A DNA stretch of 64,000 bases from Vibrio sp. UBA2441 (GTDB lineage: Bacteria > Pseudomonadota > Gammaproteobacteria > Enterobacterales > Vibrionaceae): the NCBI GenBank assembly GCA_002342685.1, contig DDQN01000036.1, forward strand, positions 1 to 64,000. The letters are read 5' to 3'. Below are positions 45,243 to 54,486 of this stretch, one piece after another (position 1 is the first letter of the stretch; every line of letters starts with the position of its first letter). The position numbers and the translations under genes are program-made. The notes beneath the pieces were generated by a model. It searched no databases. It had not been told where the DNA came from and saw only the letters and a list, made by a program, of their open reading frames with translations.

Positions 45243-46727
45243 TTATGCCTCCGAAATTGGTTTTTGAGGTTGGCTCTTAATGTTGATGATTACACCAGCA
45301 ACAATAAGTGCTGCAATTAATCCCCAACCTAAGGTCATCAGTTCGAATTGTGCGTAACCGCCATAGCCTTCATCGATAAGATGGATGAACTTTGTGGCTA
45401 CAATAATCGCAAGGATGAGTGGAGAGATAAAGCGTAGGCAAACTTCAAACCAGATCCCAATAGTAAAGTCAGATACCTTATTTACGTATTCACGAATGTC
45501 AGACAGTTTGACTAACCATGCCATTATAACAATCTCAATCAAGCAGCTGGTCAGGATACCTACGTTGTTAATGAAGTGGTCAACAAGGTCAAGTAGCAGT
45601 AGGCCACCATTAGTAGCAAAGGCCATAGAGACAACAAGCCCGGTTCCACAAACGATAGTGGCTGCTTTCTTACGGCCCATGTTTAGTTTATCGATTATGG
45701 CTGATGTTACTGCTTCGATAATAGAAATGTGCGAGCTTAAACCGGCAACCACTAGAGCTAAGAAGAATAGTGGGCCAAGAATATATGGCGCTGGAAGTAA
45801 GTTAATTGCAGCAGGAAGTGTTACAAACGCAAGGCCAACACCCGCACTGACGACTTCAGTTAGTGGTTTACCTTGTTCTTCAGCCATGTAGCCTAGAACA
45901 GAAAAAATCATAATACCGGCTAAGATAGAGAAACCACAGTTGATCAACACGGTCATGAACGCATTGTTTGTGATGTCTGATTTTTCTGGCAAATAGCTAG
46001 AGTAAGCTAGCATGATTGCGAAACCTAAGCTTAGGGTAAAGAAGATCTGACCATAAGCGGCAGCCCATACTTTCATGTCCCAAATCTTACTGAAGTCAGG
46101 TTCAAACAGGTAGTTGACACCGTTCAGTGCGCCCGGAAGGAAAACCATACGTGCGATAAGGAATATAACCATCAGGAATAGAATTGGCATCATGATTTTT
46201 GATGCACGTTCGATTCCTGCTTTTACACCACCAGCAATGGCGGAGTAAGTGATACCCCATGCTAAAAGCATTGCGCCAGCGATTCCCCACTGAATGCTAC
46301 CTAGGTTTGTTGGAGAGTTATCACCAAGAGCCAGATATTCACTGAAGAAGAAAGCATTTGTATCTGTACCCCAAGCTTGAGTAAATGACATACCGAAGTA
46401 TGAAATAGCCCAACCTATAACAGCCACATAATATACGGCAATAACAGCAGCTACGCCTATTTGGAACCAGCCTAACCATTCAAACTTAGCATTGATTCGG
46501 CTAAGTGTTATCGGGGCTGACCCGCGATTTTTCTGTCCCATACTGAACTCTAAGATCATAAATGGGATACCAGCGGTGATCATGGCGAAAAGGTAAGGGA
46601 TAAAAAAGGCGCCACCACCATTCTCATATGCCATATAAGGGAAACGCCAGATGTTTCCTAGGCCGATCGCAGATCCTACAGCAGCAAGAATAAATCCTGC
46701 ACGGGATCCCCATTGTTCACGCTTCAT
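45243..46727 (-). CDS. Sodium-dependent amino-acid transporter (NSS family)
   Basis: The 494-residue neurotransmitter:sodium symporter homologue has about twelve hydrophobic helices. The conserved first helix is visible (GSAIGLGNIWRFPYMAYENG near residue 16), with sodium- and substrate-contacting residues. GLAFVTLPAAINLLPAPYI and SSHISIIEAVTSA near 320-370 are family blocks. GGAGT precedes the ATG. The MetS-like peptide just downstream in the same operon points to a MetP-type methionine/alanine importer. Confidence 0.88.
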   Translation of the reverse strand: MKREQWGSRAGFILAAVGSAIGLGNIWRFPYMAYENGGGAFFIPYLFAMITAGIPFMILEFSMGQKNRGSAPITLSRINAKFEWLGWFQIGVAAVIAVYYVAVIGWAISYFGMSFTQAWGTDTNAFFFSEYLALGDNSPTNLGSIQWGIAGAMLLAWGITYSAIAGGVKAGIERASKIMMPILFLMVIFLIARMVFLPGALNGVNYLFEPDFSKIWDMKVWAAAYGQIFFTLSLGFAIMLAYSSYLPEKSDITNNAFMTVLINCGFSILAGIMIFSVLGYMAEEQGKPLTEVVSAGVGLAFVTLPAAINLLPAPYILGPLFFLALVVAGLSSHISIIEAVTSAIIDKLNMGRKKAATIVCGTGLVVSMAFATNGGLLLLDLVDHFINNVGILTSCLIEIVIMAWLVKLSDIREYVNKVSDFTIGIWFEVCLRFISPLILAIIVATKFIHLIDEGYGGYAQFELMTLGWGLIAALIVAGVIINIKSQPQKPISEA

Positions 46728-47412
46728 AGTTACTCCTTACAACTTGTCTCTGAGATATGAACGATTACTTTGAACTGGTTGGTACATGTAAAATTTAGTT
46801 AACATTTGCATCAAAATTAAACGCTCTAAAAAGGCCAAACCTTCAGTTCGATCAATCTCTCAACTATGTTTTTTTAGGTAATAGTACTGTTGTTCAAGGT
46901 AAATCTCAGAGTAATGTTCTTAATATTGCGATGTGTGTCTGCGAAAACTGAAATATTCAGCTACGCGATAGAGGCAGATTACATTTTTAAATCTAGTAAA
47001 GCAACAGAAAGTCACTGTTTATAAAATGATAACCAAAGGTGATTTTAATGTTAAAAATACGCACTAAATAGATTATTGATTCAAGTTTAATCTCTGGGTT
47101 GGCCTATTTCACTTTAGTGGGCAAGTAACTTGGTTTAATCATCTACTGCATTTTCTAGAGTGTATGACTGAAAAATAAGCAAAAATCCTAATTTTATGGT
47201 GCGGTTGGCGTAAATGCTCTATAAGTAAAGTGAATTTGATTTATTCAGATAATATTGTTGAGTGTTGTTATCAATTTGAGTGATTTCTAATGTAAGCAAT
47301 TTTTGCGTAAGCTTAATCTGTGATTGTTGCTGCATATTTAGTTTCTACATGCATCTGCAGCTTGAGTGTTTGAATGATATTTGTTATTTATTTGTTAATA
47401 ACAGGAAGGGCT
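46728..47412. other. Long non-coding gap before ynhF
   Basis: This stretch of 685 AT-rich bases separates the NSS gene and the ynhF-like gene. It must hold two divergent promoters. I found no conserved gene, strong hairpin, repeat or convincing regulator site. Confidence 0.4.
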
Positions 47413-47502
47413 ATGGAATACGATCTAAAGTTTGCGTTATCTATTGTTGTGGCAGCATTTTTTGTCATTATCGCTTCAGGTGTTATTGCGGTTGCTAACT
47501 AG
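47413..47502 (+). CDS. ynhF: YnhF-like single-helix membrane peptide (29 aa)
   Basis: A 29-codon frame (MEYDLKFALSIVVAAFFVII followed by ASGVIAVAN) has GGAAGGG four bases before its ATG. It matches E. coli YnhF (MSTDLKFSLVTTIIVLGLIV and on) in length, in the DLKF start and in its single membrane helix. YnhF is a small inner-membrane protein of unknown function. It precedes the patatin gene by 69 bases. Confidence 0.8.
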   Translation: MEYDLKFALSIVVAAFFVIIASGVIAVAN

Positions 47503-47571
47503 TATTTAACATTTCGGCTATTTTGGAAACAGAATGCCGAGCTGTTTAGACGGTAGCTAGGGTAGGGAAAG

Positions 47572-48711
47572 ATGTCCAACCAGGGCGTTATTAGTGGTAC
47601 CCAGTCCACCATTGATTATAGTAATTATGCTAAGTACATAGAAGGTTCCACTGCTTTGGTTGCTCAAGGCGGTGGGCAGTGTGGTATTTTTACTTCAGGC
47701 GTACTTGACGCATTTATTCGGTCAAACTTTGATCCCTTCGATTCATTTTATGGGACGTCTGCTGGCGCTCTGAACATTTGTGCCTATCTTTGTCGCCAAG
47801 TCGGCCTTGGTAAATCATTTCTTGTCGAGTTAACGACAGACCCTCGGTTTTTTCACCTGTTCAGCTACATTCGCCAGAAGCAGAATATGAATATTGATTG
47901 GGCGTTGGATAGTATTAGTCGCTATCCATACAAACTAGATATGGATTTAGGACGAAGAATTCTTAGAAATCGTGGCGCATACGCATCTGTAACGGAGGTT
48001 ACTCATATTCGAGATGAGTATCTGCCGCTGATGAGTGAAGCGTGGTATGACATAATGAGAGCAACTTGTGCCATTCCCGGTTTATATTCTGGGGAAGTAC
48101 AAATTGGATCCAAGTCTTACGTTGATGGCGGTGTAACCGCAGCTATTCCCGTTCAGGAAGCGTGGCGGCAGGGCAGCCGGAATATCATCATTATCCGGAC
48201 GGAGATGGCAGAGAGGCCAGAGGATGGTATTAACAACCAAACTTCTGTGGAGTGGTATAGAGAACCTATTGCTTTAATGCAAGATCACTGGACTCAAACC
48301 GTTAGCAAATGGAAAGTTGATTGGAGCGGCTTTTGGCAAGACCAGATAGACAAGTCTAGAGAGAAAAAAATTAATCATAGGCATCTTGATCTTCTCAATG
48401 GGGGACGATGGTTATTTGGCGCTGACGATGTCTATCGACTAAGCCATTTATTAGGTGACAAATTCGATTCCGGTCTCGCGGATTATCTTATGGTTCATTA
48501 CCAAACCTACTCGCTAACGCAAGATTTTTTGTGTAATCCACCTGATGACTGTTTTGTGGTACAAATTTGCCCCTCTGAACCACTTAAGTCCTCTGCCTTG
48601 TTGAGTAAGAAAGAAGACCTTCTCTATGATTATCAACTCGGCTTGGATGCTGGTTTTCGATTCATTAAACACTTCTCTAAAACTCGGGCGATGAAAAATC
48701 GTGAAAGTTAG
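47572..48711 (+). CDS. Patatin-like phospholipase (YjjU-like)
   Basis: The 379-residue patatin-fold acyl hydrolase shows the oxyanion loop GGGQCGIFTSG near residue 34, the serine nucleophile in GTSAGALN near 63, and the catalytic aspartate in DGGVTAAIP near 185. Together these form an intact Ser-Asp dyad. The overall pattern follows E. coli YjjU. There is no signal peptide, so it should act inside the cell. GGGAAAG precedes the ATG. The natural lipid substrate is unknown. Confidence 0.87.
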   Translation: MSNQGVISGTQSTIDYSNYAKYIEGSTALVAQGGGQCGIFTSGVLDAFIRSNFDPFDSFYGTSAGALNICAYLCRQVGLGKSFLVELTTDPRFFHLFSYIRQKQNMNIDWALDSISRYPYKLDMDLGRRILRNRGAYASVTEVTHIRDEYLPLMSEAWYDIMRATCAIPGLYSGEVQIGSKSYVDGGVTAAIPVQEAWRQGSRNIIIIRTEMAERPEDGINNQTSVEWYREPIALMQDHWTQTVSKWKVDWSGFWQDQIDKSREKKINHRHLDLLNGGRWLFGADDVYRLSHLLGDKFDSGLADYLMVHYQTYSLTQDFLCNPPDDCFVVQICPSEPLKSSALLSKKEDLLYDYQLGLDAGFRFIKHFSKTRAMKNRES

Positions 48712-48993
48712 CTTTGGATCAACTCTATTTCAAACACCTAGTTCTTTGACGGTGATTTGGTATCTTCCTTCCACAGAATGTTTTACTATCTGAACTTGAC
48801 TGACGTAGATTATTTTCGATAAAAAAAAACTTTTTAAGATTTACCATTACCAACCATTTATTGAGCGTTTCTCGTCCTTTTTTGAACAAATTTGGATTTG
48901 TGCGTGATACCGATCACGGCGATTTACCAAGTGACTTCACAATTAGTTCGCAAAGTAAAAAAATTAGTCCAATACCGTCATTTGGAGTTTAAA

Positions 48994-50205
48994 ATGTACA
49001 TGGCTCAACCAGGCCACATTGATCATATCAAGCAGGTCAATGCTGGTCGTGTGTATAAATTAATTGATTTAAACGGGCCAATCTCTCGAATTGATCTCTC
49101 AAAAGTCAGTGAGTTAGCACCTGCAAGTATCACCAAAATTACGCGTGAGCTTATTGATGCACATCTTATTCATGAAACTACTGTTCAGGAAGCGATTAGT
49201 CGTGGAAGACCAGCTATTGGCTTACAGACTGATAACGAAGGCTGGCAGTTTTTATCCGCTCGATTAGGCCGTGGATATCTCGTTATTGCACTACATGAGC
49301 ACGGTGGCTCAGTATTGATTGATACTAAAATTGATATCCACGAAATCGAACAAGATGATGTTCTTGCTAGATTGTTACATGAAATAGAAGAGTTTTTTGA
49401 AACTTATGCTGATCAGCTAGATCGCGTTACTAGTATCGCTGTAACCTTACCTGGACTAGTTAATTCGGAGCAAGGCATCGTTTTACAAATGCCTCATTAT
49501 AACGTTAAAAACTTACCCCTAGGCCCTGAGATTTATGCAGCAACTGGTCTTCCAGTGTTTATTGCTAATGATACTCATGCATGGGCTTTAGCCGAAAAGC
49601 TTTTTGGTAATGCAAAAGAAAATGACAGCTCTGTTTTGATTTCTATTCACCATGGTGTTGGGGCCGGCATTGTACTTGATGGGAGAGTTTTACAAGGGCG
49701 ACACGGTAATATTGGTGAGTTAGGACACATACAGATAGATCCTCAAGGAAAACGCTGCCACTGTGGGAATCGGGGCTGTTTAGAAACGTTAGCCAGCTCA
49801 AAAGCGATACGAGAAGAAGTCTCCAGACGAATAGAGCTCGGAGAAGAGACATCTATTGATCCATCGTCAATTTCTATAGAAAATATTTGTTCTGCTGCTG
49901 CTGGTGACCCGCTTGCTGTTGAAGTAATCGAAAACCTTGGTCGTTATTTAGGAGCTGCGATAGCGATTGTGGTCAATCTATTCAATCCAGAAAAAATTCT
50001 AATTGGTGGTGTCATTAACCGAGCAAAGTCTGTGTTATACCCAGCTATTGAAGCTTGTGTAAAGCAGCAGTGCATACCCGTTTATCACCAAAATTTAGAG
50101 ATTGTTGAAAGTCGTTTTTATAAGCAAGCAACTATGCCTGGTGCAGCGTTGATTAAACAAGCGATGTACGATGGTCAATTGTTGATGAAGGTCGTTGAAG
50201 GGTAG
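48994..50205 (+). CDS. mlc: Mlc/DgsA ROK-family transcriptional repressor
   Basis: Mlc represses ptsG and other sugar genes and is released when unphosphorylated glucose permease binds it. The 403-residue protein has a winged-helix N-terminus (AQPGHIDHIKQVNAGRVYKL, SRIDLSKVSELAPASITK), a ROK domain and the zinc motif CHCGNRGCLE near residue 250. The ATG at 48994 with GGAG upstream aligns with E. coli Mlc; a GTG-type start at 48892 would add 34 unconserved residues. It is near ptsG in this window. Confidence 0.93.
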   Translation: MYMAQPGHIDHIKQVNAGRVYKLIDLNGPISRIDLSKVSELAPASITKITRELIDAHLIHETTVQEAISRGRPAIGLQTDNEGWQFLSARLGRGYLVIALHEHGGSVLIDTKIDIHEIEQDDVLARLLHEIEEFFETYADQLDRVTSIAVTLPGLVNSEQGIVLQMPHYNVKNLPLGPEIYAATGLPVFIANDTHAWALAEKLFGNAKENDSSVLISIHHGVGAGIVLDGRVLQGRHGNIGELGHIQIDPQGKRCHCGNRGCLETLASSKAIREEVSRRIELGEETSIDPSSISIENICSAAAGDPLAVEVIENLGRYLGAAIAIVVNLFNPEKILIGGVINRAKSVLYPAIEACVKQQCIPVYHQNLEIVESRFYKQATMPGAALIKQAMYDGQLLMKVVEG

Positions 50206-50385
50206 GTTGCGCCATTCAAATGCTTGTGCTTTGAACGAAATTTAATCTGCAAAACTTAACACCTCTTAGATATTGAGCGATAATAGTAATTACAATGCTG
50301 GGTAGCGTAATTACTATTTATAGATTGCTAATTTTATCTATTTGTTTTTAAATCCTAACTAATTGAAAAACCATCGAGAAGCCGT

Positions 50386-51330
50386 ATGTCTGGAGTATTA
50401 AGTAGCGTTGATCAAAGAACCAACCTTGTTGGCGAAAACCGTTTAGAGTTGCTTTTATTTAAGTTGAGTAACCGACAATTATTTGCAATTAACGTATTCA
50501 AGGTTAAAGAAGTTCTCAAAATGCCAATGCTGACAAAGATGCCGGGTTCGCATCACAATGTTATCGGTGTGGCGTCGCTGAGAGGTGAATCTGTTCCGGT
50601 TATTGATTTGCGAGCAGCGATAGGTTTTAGACCGATGCACCCAGATGAAGAACAGAATTTAATCATCACTGAATATAATCGTAGTGTTCAGGGCTTTTTG
50701 GTTGGTCAGGTGAGAAATATTGTCAACACTGCCTGGACTGAAATTGAACCACCACCTAAAACGGCGGGTAAAGCAAATTATCTGACGGCTATTACTCAGA
50801 TTGAAGACGAAGGCCGTCATCAAATCGTTGAGATTATTGATGTAGAAAAAGTACTAGCTCAAATTATTGACTATGATATTTCCATTTCAGAAGGCTTATT
50901 AGACGAAGCGCTAGCTCAGGAGATGAATGGCAGAAGTATCCTGATTGTTGACGATTCTTCGACCGCTCGTGGTCAGATTAAAGGAACGCTGCAGCAACTC
51001 GGTATTAATATTATTGAGTGCAGCGACGGCCTTGAAGCCCTTAATTTGCTTAAAGGTTGGTGTGACGAAGGTAAAACGGTAACTGATGAAATCATGATGA
51101 TGATTACGGATGCGGAGATGCCAGAAATGGATGGCTACCGCTTAACCCATGAGGTACGTAATGACCCAAGAATGGGGGATCTGTTTATTACGCTGAATAC
51201 CTCATTAAGTGGCAGCTTTAATGATGCCATGGTTGAGAAAGTAGGCTGTAATCGCTTTATTTCTAAGTTTCAACCTGATTTATTGGTTGATGTTGCACAA
51301 CAAAGAATGCGGGAAATTTTAGGAAAGTAA
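50386..51330 (+). CDS. cheV: Chemotaxis protein CheV
   Basis: CheV is a coupling protein linking chemoreceptors to CheA, with phosphorylation-dependent adaptation. The 314-residue product has an N-terminal CheW domain (LLFKLSNRQLFAINVFKVKE, then GVASLRGESVPVIDL) and a C-terminal receiver domain. The receiver has the acidic pocket LIVDDSSTARGQI and the phospho-aspartate in ITDAEMPEMDGYR near residue 246. It is isolated from other chemotaxis genes, as is common in Vibrio. Confidence 0.94.
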   Translation: MSGVLSSVDQRTNLVGENRLELLLFKLSNRQLFAINVFKVKEVLKMPMLTKMPGSHHNVIGVASLRGESVPVIDLRAAIGFRPMHPDEEQNLIITEYNRSVQGFLVGQVRNIVNTAWTEIEPPPKTAGKANYLTAITQIEDEGRHQIVEIIDVEKVLAQIIDYDISISEGLLDEALAQEMNGRSILIVDDSSTARGQIKGTLQQLGINIIECSDGLEALNLLKGWCDEGKTVTDEIMMMITDAEMPEMDGYRLTHEVRNDPRMGDLFITLNTSLSGSFNDAMVEKVGCNRFISKFQPDLLVDVAQQRMREILGK

Positions 51331-51338
51331 TTTGGTAG

Positions 51339-51356
51339 AGGGAGCCGAGGCTCCCT
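51339..51356. terminator. Terminator after cheV
   Basis: Stem AGGGAGCC, loop GA, stem GGCTCCCT followed by TTAT. It lies between the convergent cheV and dnaE2. Confidence 0.75.
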
Positions 51357-51369
51357 TTATTACATGTGC

Positions 51370-54300
51370 TCAATGAAAGTCTCTGGAGTATGTTGTTAAG
51401 TCAGAGAGGGTCTCCGTAAGGTCAGTGAGCTTACCTGCAATGACATGAGTGACTTTACCGTCATGTTCTAATACCCCTTTAACTTCTAAAATTTTAGCCG
51501 TGAGGTAGGCTTTCTTCTGCTCTCTTGCGGTGCGTGACCAAACGACAACATTGATATTGCCAGTATCGTCTTCCAGTGTAAAAAAGGTGACTCCAGCAGC
51601 GGTTCCGGGAGACTGTCTTCCAGTAACCACACCGACAACGGTAACCAGTGAACGATGTGGTTTTGTCAGCAGCGACTGTTGTCGGGTAAATCGTTCGATT
51701 TTTCCTGCCTCTTCTAGCAAGGTTACCGGGTGTTTGCGTAAAGATAGGCCTGTAGCCGCATAATCTTCGGTGAGTGTTTCAAATGCACTTTCTTCTAATC
51801 GAAAGTGGCGACTGTCGCTTTTTAGCTCCCGAAACAGAGGAAGTTCATTCGCTGAGTCCATCACTTCCCATCTGGCTTGATACCGACCACCTGAAATAGA
51901 GTTAAGTGCATCCGCGGAAGCAAGTGCTTCGATATCTTTTTTGGTTATGCCTATATTTTTTATTTGCTGGCTACTGACGAAACCTGCTGCAGGTCGATTA
52001 TTTAGCAGTTGTTCGGCCCCTTTTTTAGACAGTCCTTTGATCAATCGAAACCCAAGTCGAATTGCATACCCATCCTGACAAGGAACTAAGCGATGGTCAT
52101 AAAAGGAGTCGTTTACCGACAGGGGTAAAATGGAAACCTGATGTCTTTTAGCATCTTGGATAAGCTGAGAAGGGCTATAAAATCCCATGGGTAAACTGTT
52201 AAGTATTGAGGTGTAAAAGGCTTCTGGATAATAGTATTTGAGCCAGGCAGAGCAATAAGCCAGAACGGCAAAGGATGCGGAATGACTTTCTGGGAAGCCG
52301 TACTCGCCAAAGCCACATATTTGATCAAATAGGCGTTCAGCGAATTCAGCTTTATAGCCTCTTTCTAACATTCCATTGATTAACTTAGATTTAAATTTAA
52401 ATATATCACCGTTTTTTTTCCATGCTGCCATCGCTCGTCGTAACTTATCGGCTTCACCGCCGGAAAAACCAGCGGCTACCATGGCCAACTTTATTACCTG
52501 TTCCTGAAAAATAGGTACACCCATAGTCCGCGAAAGAACTGTTTCTACTTCTTCAGAAGGGTAGCTTACCGGTTCAATACCATCTCTTCTTTTTAAGAAT
52601 GGATGTACCATATCTCCTTGAATAGGCCCGGGTCGCACAATAGCAATTTGGATGACTAGATCGTAATAACAGCGCGGTTTTAAGCGTGGCAACATGCTCA
52701 TTTGTGCTCTGGATTCTATCTGGAATACACCAATAGTATCGGCCTTCTGCAACATTTGATAAACGGCTTGATCGTCCTGCTTACGGGTAATGTCCGCAAT
52801 GCTTAACCTTCTGCCTTCATGATCTCTTATTAAGTCAAAACATTTTCGAATAGCGCTGAGCATACCCAGAGCTAGGATATCGACCTTAAGTAACTTAAGG
52901 CTTTCAAGGTCATCTTTGTCCCACTGAATAACTGTCCTGTCGGGCATGGAAGCGTTTTCTACAGGGACAAGCTCATATAAAGGGCCGGAAGAAATCACAA
53001 AACCACCTACGTGTTGAGAAAGGTGGCGAGGAAAGCCGATGATTTCATCAACCAGTTGTATGAACTGTGCCCCTTTTAAAGAATCAGGTTTTAACCCCAG
53101 CTCGGTAAGCTGTGTTTGCCAGCCGGTTGAACGGTCTCTCCTGTTGACGTTTTTAATAAAGAAGTCGAGCTGAGTTTCAGAGATACCAAGAGCTTTACCT
53201 ACATCACGTAGCGCACTTTTAAATCGATAGCTTATTACTGTGGCGGTAAGCGCTGCTCGCTCCCGGCCATATTTTTTATAGATATACTGGATCACCTCTT
53301 CGCGTCGTTCATGCTCAAAATCAACATCAATATCTGGTGGCTCATCTCGTTCTTTGCTGATGAAACGTTCAAAAAGTACCGATATTTGTCTTGGATCGAC
53401 AGAGGTAATTTCCAGGCAATAGCAGATAACGGAATTCGCTGCAGAACCTCGCCCCTGATAAAGAATACCTTGATGCTTAGCGAACATAACAATGTCGTGA
53501 ATAGTCAGAAAATAAAAAGGATATTTCAGCTCCTCAATAAGCGTCAACTCCTTGTCAATTAAGCATTGAATATCATGAGATATTCCATTAGGAAAACGGA
53601 TTTTTTTACCCTCTTCAACTAATTTTCGTAGATAACTCATTGGGGTATGACCTTGCGGAATTAATTCTGAAGGGTAAGAGTATTGAAGTGAATCGAGGTT
53701 AAAATGACATAAATCAGCAATACGGTTTGCTTCAACCAGCCATTCCTTGCTAAAAATTTTAGCCAGTTTTTCTTTGGGCCTTAAGCTCCGCTCTGTATTC
53801 GTCAGCAGATGTCCTTTTATATTGGAGACAGTATCTCCTTGTTGGATGGCCGTGAGCGTATGTTGCAAAGGCAGGCGAGTCGCTGAATGCATGAGTACGC
53901 CACCACAAGCAGTAATAGGCAGTTCAAATTGCGCAGCAAGCTTTCGACAATGAGTCATAAAGGCACTGTCATTACTTTGTAAGTGCCTTTGTATGCCAAT
54001 CCAAAGACGTTGTTTGTGATGCTTATTTAGCCAGTCACCCCACTGGTTATCTGCGTGATTATGACAGGGCAGCCATAGAATGAAGCAATGTTTGAGCGAC
54101 ATTAGATCCCACTCCGAAAGGTTATATTCTCCCTTATCAGCGCGTCGTCTTGCATTGGTAATGATTCGACAGAGCTCAATATAGGCATCTTTGGTTGGGC
54201 AAATCAGAATGATCTGACATTCGGAGTTTAGTCTGAACATGCTACCAATGATCAGTTTAATAGATAGCTCATGGTTTTTTATCGCGCTATGAGCCCGAAC

Positions 54301-54456
54301 GACACCAGCAACAGAACATTCATCCGTAATAGCGAGGGCCGAATAACGTAGAAAGTCGGCTTGAATAACTAACTCTTCTGCGTGGGAGGCTCCGGTTAAA
54401 AAGGAGAAATTGCTTTGACAAAAAAGCTCTGCATAAGGATAGGTTTTCTTATTCAT
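51370..54456 (-). CDS. dnaE2: Error-prone DNA polymerase DnaE2 (ImuC)
   Basis: DnaE2 is the C-family polymerase of the ImuA-ImuB-DnaE2 mutagenic translesion system. The product is about 1028 residues with an N-terminal PHP domain (AELFCQSNFSFLTGASHAEE). The catalytic palm shows the aspartate pair in DEPPDIDVDFEHERRE near residue 370, and GSAANSVICY precedes it. The ELPLFREL segment and a C-terminal OB-fold are typical. An ATG at 54468 would add four residues; neither start has a strong ribosome site. It is the last gene of the SOS operon. Confidence 0.95.
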   Translation of the reverse strand: MNKKTYPYAELFCQSNFSFLTGASHAEELVIQADFLRYSALAITDECSVAGVVRAHSAIKNHELSIKLIIGSMFRLNSECQIILICPTKDAYIELCRIITNARRRADKGEYNLSEWDLMSLKHCFILWLPCHNHADNQWGDWLNKHHKQRLWIGIQRHLQSNDSAFMTHCRKLAAQFELPITACGGVLMHSATRLPLQHTLTAIQQGDTVSNIKGHLLTNTERSLRPKEKLAKIFSKEWLVEANRIADLCHFNLDSLQYSYPSELIPQGHTPMSYLRKLVEEGKKIRFPNGISHDIQCLIDKELTLIEELKYPFYFLTIHDIVMFAKHQGILYQGRGSAANSVICYCLEITSVDPRQISVLFERFISKERDEPPDIDVDFEHERREEVIQYIYKKYGRERAALTATVISYRFKSALRDVGKALGISETQLDFFIKNVNRRDRSTGWQTQLTELGLKPDSLKGAQFIQLVDEIIGFPRHLSQHVGGFVISSGPLYELVPVENASMPDRTVIQWDKDDLESLKLLKVDILALGMLSAIRKCFDLIRDHEGRRLSIADITRKQDDQAVYQMLQKADTIGVFQIESRAQMSMLPRLKPRCYYDLVIQIAIVRPGPIQGDMVHPFLKRRDGIEPVSYPSEEVETVLSRTMGVPIFQEQVIKLAMVAAGFSGGEADKLRRAMAAWKKNGDIFKFKSKLINGMLERGYKAEFAERLFDQICGFGEYGFPESHSASFAVLAYCSAWLKYYYPEAFYTSILNSLPMGFYSPSQLIQDAKRHQVSILPLSVNDSFYDHRLVPCQDGYAIRLGFRLIKGLSKKGAEQLLNNRPAAGFVSSQQIKNIGITKKDIEALASADALNSISGGRYQARWEVMDSANELPLFRELKSDSRHFRLEESAFETLTEDYAATGLSLRKHPVTLLEEAGKIERFTRQQSLLTKPHRSLVTVVGVVTGRQSPGTAAGVTFFTLEDDTGNINVVVWSRTAREQKKAYLTAKILEVKGVLEHDGKVTHVIAGKLTDLTETLSDLTTYSRDFH

Positions 54457-54486
54457 AACTATACCCATTTTGAGAACGGCGCTTCA

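Noticed and set aside
47255..47281. FNR-like site upstream of ynhF
   Set aside because: TTGAG and ATCAA occur, but their spacing is 7 rather than 4 bases, so it does not fit the FNR consensus.
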